Shown here piece after piece: positions 26,656 to 28,978 of a stretch of 28,978 nucleotides of DNA. The DNA lies in contig BFEA01000073.1 of NCBI GenBank assembly GCA_003427395.1, positions 1,378,184 through 1,407,161 of the forward strand. The letters are read 5' to 3'. This DNA is from Chara braunii (taxonomy: Eukaryota > Streptophyta > Charophyceae > Charales > Characeae). Below the pieces are notes generated by a model. That model was given only the letters and a program-made list of their open reading frames with translations. It was not told where the DNA came from and made no database searches. Every line of letters begins with the position of its first letter. Position 1 is the stretch's first letter. Made by a program: the position numbers and the translations under genes.

Positions 26656-27700
26656 TCTGCCCCACGCCTTAAGAACTCTGTAGATAAGAGTGTAAGTGAT
26701 ACAAGTATAAGTAGAGATTATAGACAAAGCAACTCTTCTCAACCTCCCAACACAATCCTTAAATTAATTATCTCTCATTGTCTCTGCTCAATCTTCTATT
26801 GTATCCCTTCACTGTATATCGGATCATAAAATACTTTCTCAAGTGTATAATCTCAAAATTAAATTGCATCGCTGTTAACCCTTCTGGCATGAGAGACTCG
26901 TTCCCTTGAGATGTGATAGGGCACTCTCTCAATTGTTCTCACTCTTACTGCGTTTAACAAGTAATTGATCTCAGTTAGATCAGTAACAGTTTTCAAAACT
27001 TAATTTCTCATTCGATTAAGGAAGGGTTGCAAATACTCAAACTCATACAGAGCAGTGAGATGCCTATCTGAAACATTTTGTCTTGACTTTCCTCCCTTCT
27101 GTTATAATCCCAAAGGTAAGTTGTTTAACATGAGCTGACATTATTACTCATCCTTCTGAGTATTACAGGTAGCATTACGAAAGGTAGATTTTGTGGTGAA
27201 TATAATAAGAAATTTCAAATCTGTGTTCAAAAGTATTCAAGAGTAAAAACTTTATCCTAACAATGAAATCATTCTCTCTTGTTTTTCATACCCTGACAAT
27301 GGTTTCCAGTAGAAGCATCATGTCTCTTCTGTCTTCAAATCCATAAATAGTTAAGAACGTAGGAAGTTTATCAAATTGTTTAACTTTCGCTCCTCAAGTT
27401 ACCTTTCTGTGTAAGTTCATAAACTAATTTTTTCTTCTTATACGACTGATGTGAGTCCCTCTTATGCATTTCATATATTTAGTCTTCTTCTCTAGACTTG
27501 ATAGAGTATAGATTATCACATTCAGACTACCTGTACTATGAAATTTAACAACATGGATGTGAAATATTATACAAACTCTTTCACGGATCTCATGTCTCAA
27601 AATCAAAAAAGGATTATCACATTCAATCACTTTGTCTAGTCAGCCTCCCACAATAGATATCATTGTTATGGACTACGTTCCTGAGACCTTTTTATCTTCC
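26656..27700. other. AT-rich stretch, no clear gene
   Basis: Only short open frames. One on the minus strand (27630-27424, containing CIIFHIHVV and LNVIIYT) vaguely resembles the duplicated sequence to its right and could be a third, badly decayed copy. That is weak. Confidence 0.3.
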
Positions 27701-27745
27701 ATACGAATTTCACCATAATTGACAAATTATTTCTTGGAAATGAAG

Positions 27746-28060
27746 TCATTTTGTAGAAGGAAAAGGTATTCTAGGGAACGGTTTGACATGCGTACTCCAA
27801 GTGAAACTTTTGTTCTCTTGTTCAAGTCTTTTCCTCTCGTCTAATACAATGTTGTCTGCTCGTTCCCAACATCTGTCACGTTCACAACCTTCAAACATCT
27901 TTTGTAACACATAAATCATGATATCATATTCATCAAGTACAACGAATCAGCAGGTGATGACATATAGGTTGTTGTGCTCCCATCCTCTCCTCTTCACTAC
28001 TTCATAGTAGTTCATACCTCACAATCTCATAGGGAAATACTTATTTTCCCTCTAATGAGT
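27746..28060 (-). pseudogene. Unrecognised protein, decayed tandem copy
   Basis: From the Trp codon at 27982 to the stop at 27748 the minus strand encodes a peptide that aligns without gaps to the copy at 28600-28166. Shared motifs include DRCWER versus GRCWGF, RLEQENKSFTWST versus RLENENKCFTGST, and IYVLQK versus IYVPRK. About 30 of 69 positions are identical by hand count. An in-frame TGA (in the TC-stop-FVVL stretch) and a frameshift near 27985-28020 break it. Upstream, sequence corresponding to FPYEIV is still visible in another frame. I do not recognise the family. Confidence 0.5.
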
Positions 28061-28165
28061 AAGGGGAAATCAATAACTTTTTTGTTCTTTCTTCGCTCAA
28101 CCTCTCATTTCTTCTCCCTAGTCTCAACAAAGATCTCTCTCTTGGAGGTAAGTACTGTAGATTCA

Positions 28166-28600
28166 TCAATGTCTTTGATCTCTCCTCACTTTCAAAGCAA
28201 ACTCAACTACAACAGACCAACTGTTCCTTGACAGAGTGATATCAGGTAAAGAAGGGGTTGGAAAATTTTCAAAGATAGCAAACTGAGTGGATCCAGTGAA
28301 ACACTTATTTTCGTTTTCGAGTCTCTCTTTCTCTTTCACCACAATTTCCTCAACAAATCCCCAACATCTCCCATAAATGGCTTTGACACTTCTCTTCCTA
28401 GGAACATAAATCCTCATGTTATATGTATCCAACTCGATAAAGTGAAATGTAAGAATATAAAGTCGCCTTTGTTCCCACTCACTTTCGACCATCTTAGACT
28501 TGACAATCTCATATGGGAACACTTCCTTCTTACTTGGAGCATTTAGTGACTTCAAAAGACACTCAACTTTTCCCTTACTCGGACATAAACCTCTCTCAAA
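28166..28600 (-). CDS. Unrecognised protein with RCW and RLENENKCFTG motifs
   Basis: An open frame of at least 129 codons ends at 28166. It contains VFPYEIVKSKMVESEWEQRR, LYILTFHFIELDTYN, IYVPRK, GRCWGF, then a charged helical segment VEEIVVKEKERLENENK and FTGST. The frame is open upstream of the first likely start, with LCPSKGKVECLLK, so the true start or an upstream exon is unknown. No signal peptide or membrane segment. A second, decayed copy lies immediately downstream (27746-28060). Gap-free protein similarity at low DNA identity suggests that both once coded. It could be a host gene exon or an element protein. Confidence 0.45.
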   Translation of the reverse strand, partial: FERGLCPSKGKVECLLKSLNAPSKKEVFPYEIVKSKMVESEWEQRRLYILTFHFIELDTYNMRIYVPRKRSVKAIYGRCWGFVEEIVVKEKERLENENKCFTGSTQFAIFENFPTPSLPDITLSRNSWSVVVEFALKVRRDQRH

Positions 28601-28888
28601 TTATGATCTTCGTTGTCTTATTTCCTCTACGGAAATTTATTTTTGTCTCATGACAATTCATTCATTTCCCCCACTTTAATACCATATTAATAATTGAGAA
28701 CTAATTGCTTTTACCATAATAATTTTTAGAAATAGGAAAAATAAGAATTGTCTCAAAGTCACTTACATTAAACCCCATTCAAATCTCTTCCTCTGTCTGG
28801 TTAATTCTCCCTTGTCGTTATAGATGGATTGAATGCTAGGTTACCAAATTCCACGTGAAACAAAGTACTTTTGTGAAATATTAGTAGT
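28601..28888. other. AT-rich stretch, no gene
   Basis: No motif seen. It lies between the G-rich run and the minus-strand coding sequence and could be its 5' flank or an intron. Confidence 0.3.
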
Positions 28889-28915
28889 GGGGGGTGGGAT
28901 GGGGGGTTCAGGGGG
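28889..28915 (+). other. G-quadruplex-type motif
   Basis: Four G runs (6, 3, 6 and 5 bases at 28889, 28896, 28901 and 28911) with loops of 1, 2 and 4 bases. Purine-rich GAA/GGC sequence follows to the window end. Confidence 0.7.
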
Positions 28916-28978
28916 TGACAAAGGAGGCGGCGGGCGGAGGAGGTTGAAGAAGAATGAAGAAGAAGAAGACGGAGAAGA

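Overview
The window looks like repeat-rich intergenic DNA from a large eukaryotic genome. A plant or other streptophyte is my best guess. It rests on the LINE type, the long non-coding arms with sub-repeats, plant-like splice sites, and nested elements with subterminal motifs. There is no compact prokaryotic gene organisation, no rRNA and no intact host gene that I can name. Single ambiguous bases at 20814 and 25039 mark assembly joins.

Layout. 1-4985 is one degenerate LINE-type non-LTR retrotransposon on the + strand: an ORF1-like part, an APE-type endonuclease, a reverse transcriptase and the C-terminal region. It is broken by frameshifts and nonsense codons and cut off near 4985. 4985-21240 holds two diverged copies of one non-coding unit in inverted, head-to-head orientation. 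The left copy reads on the minus strand: purine-rich upstream arm about 10560-8900, leader 8827-8573, intron 8572-8458, a hairpin cluster 8250-7591, then an array of about 123-bp units 7330-6740. The right copy reads on the plus strand: upstream arm about 17100-19410, 69-bp array 19413-19760, leader 19982-20237, intron 20238-20344, 66-bp array 20428-21219. The leader core is strongly conserved between copies and carries two small hairpins. Between the arms lie a pair of 36-bp inverted repeats (12248 and 15421), a MITE-like element with CGTACG subterminal motifs, a tRNA-like Pol III unit near 16048-16192 and a 117-bp repeat pair.

21240-24740 is purine-rich and holds two diverged direct copies of a block of about 0.8 kb, with an AT-rich MITE-like element rich in ATCCGG motifs between them. 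A third leader-like stretch with a good intron (25864-26031) follows, and again runs into a tandem array (172-bp dimeric units, 26080-26650). The right end carries two tandem copies of an unrecognised minus-strand coding sequence whose proteins align without gaps, and a G-quadruplex-type run.

The most unusual signal is RNA- or DNA-structural. Several unrelated repeat families here consist of hairpins whose loop is constant while the stem sequence changes with compensating substitutions. The clearest are six copies between 7591 and 8250 around one 20-nt loop. Similar behaviour is seen in hairpins with loop AGAAATAA (22175-23400), in the 117-bp pair at 16949/17065, and in the ATCTTCC hairpins shared by the inverted arms. 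The structure itself, not only the sequence, seems to have been kept or regenerated.
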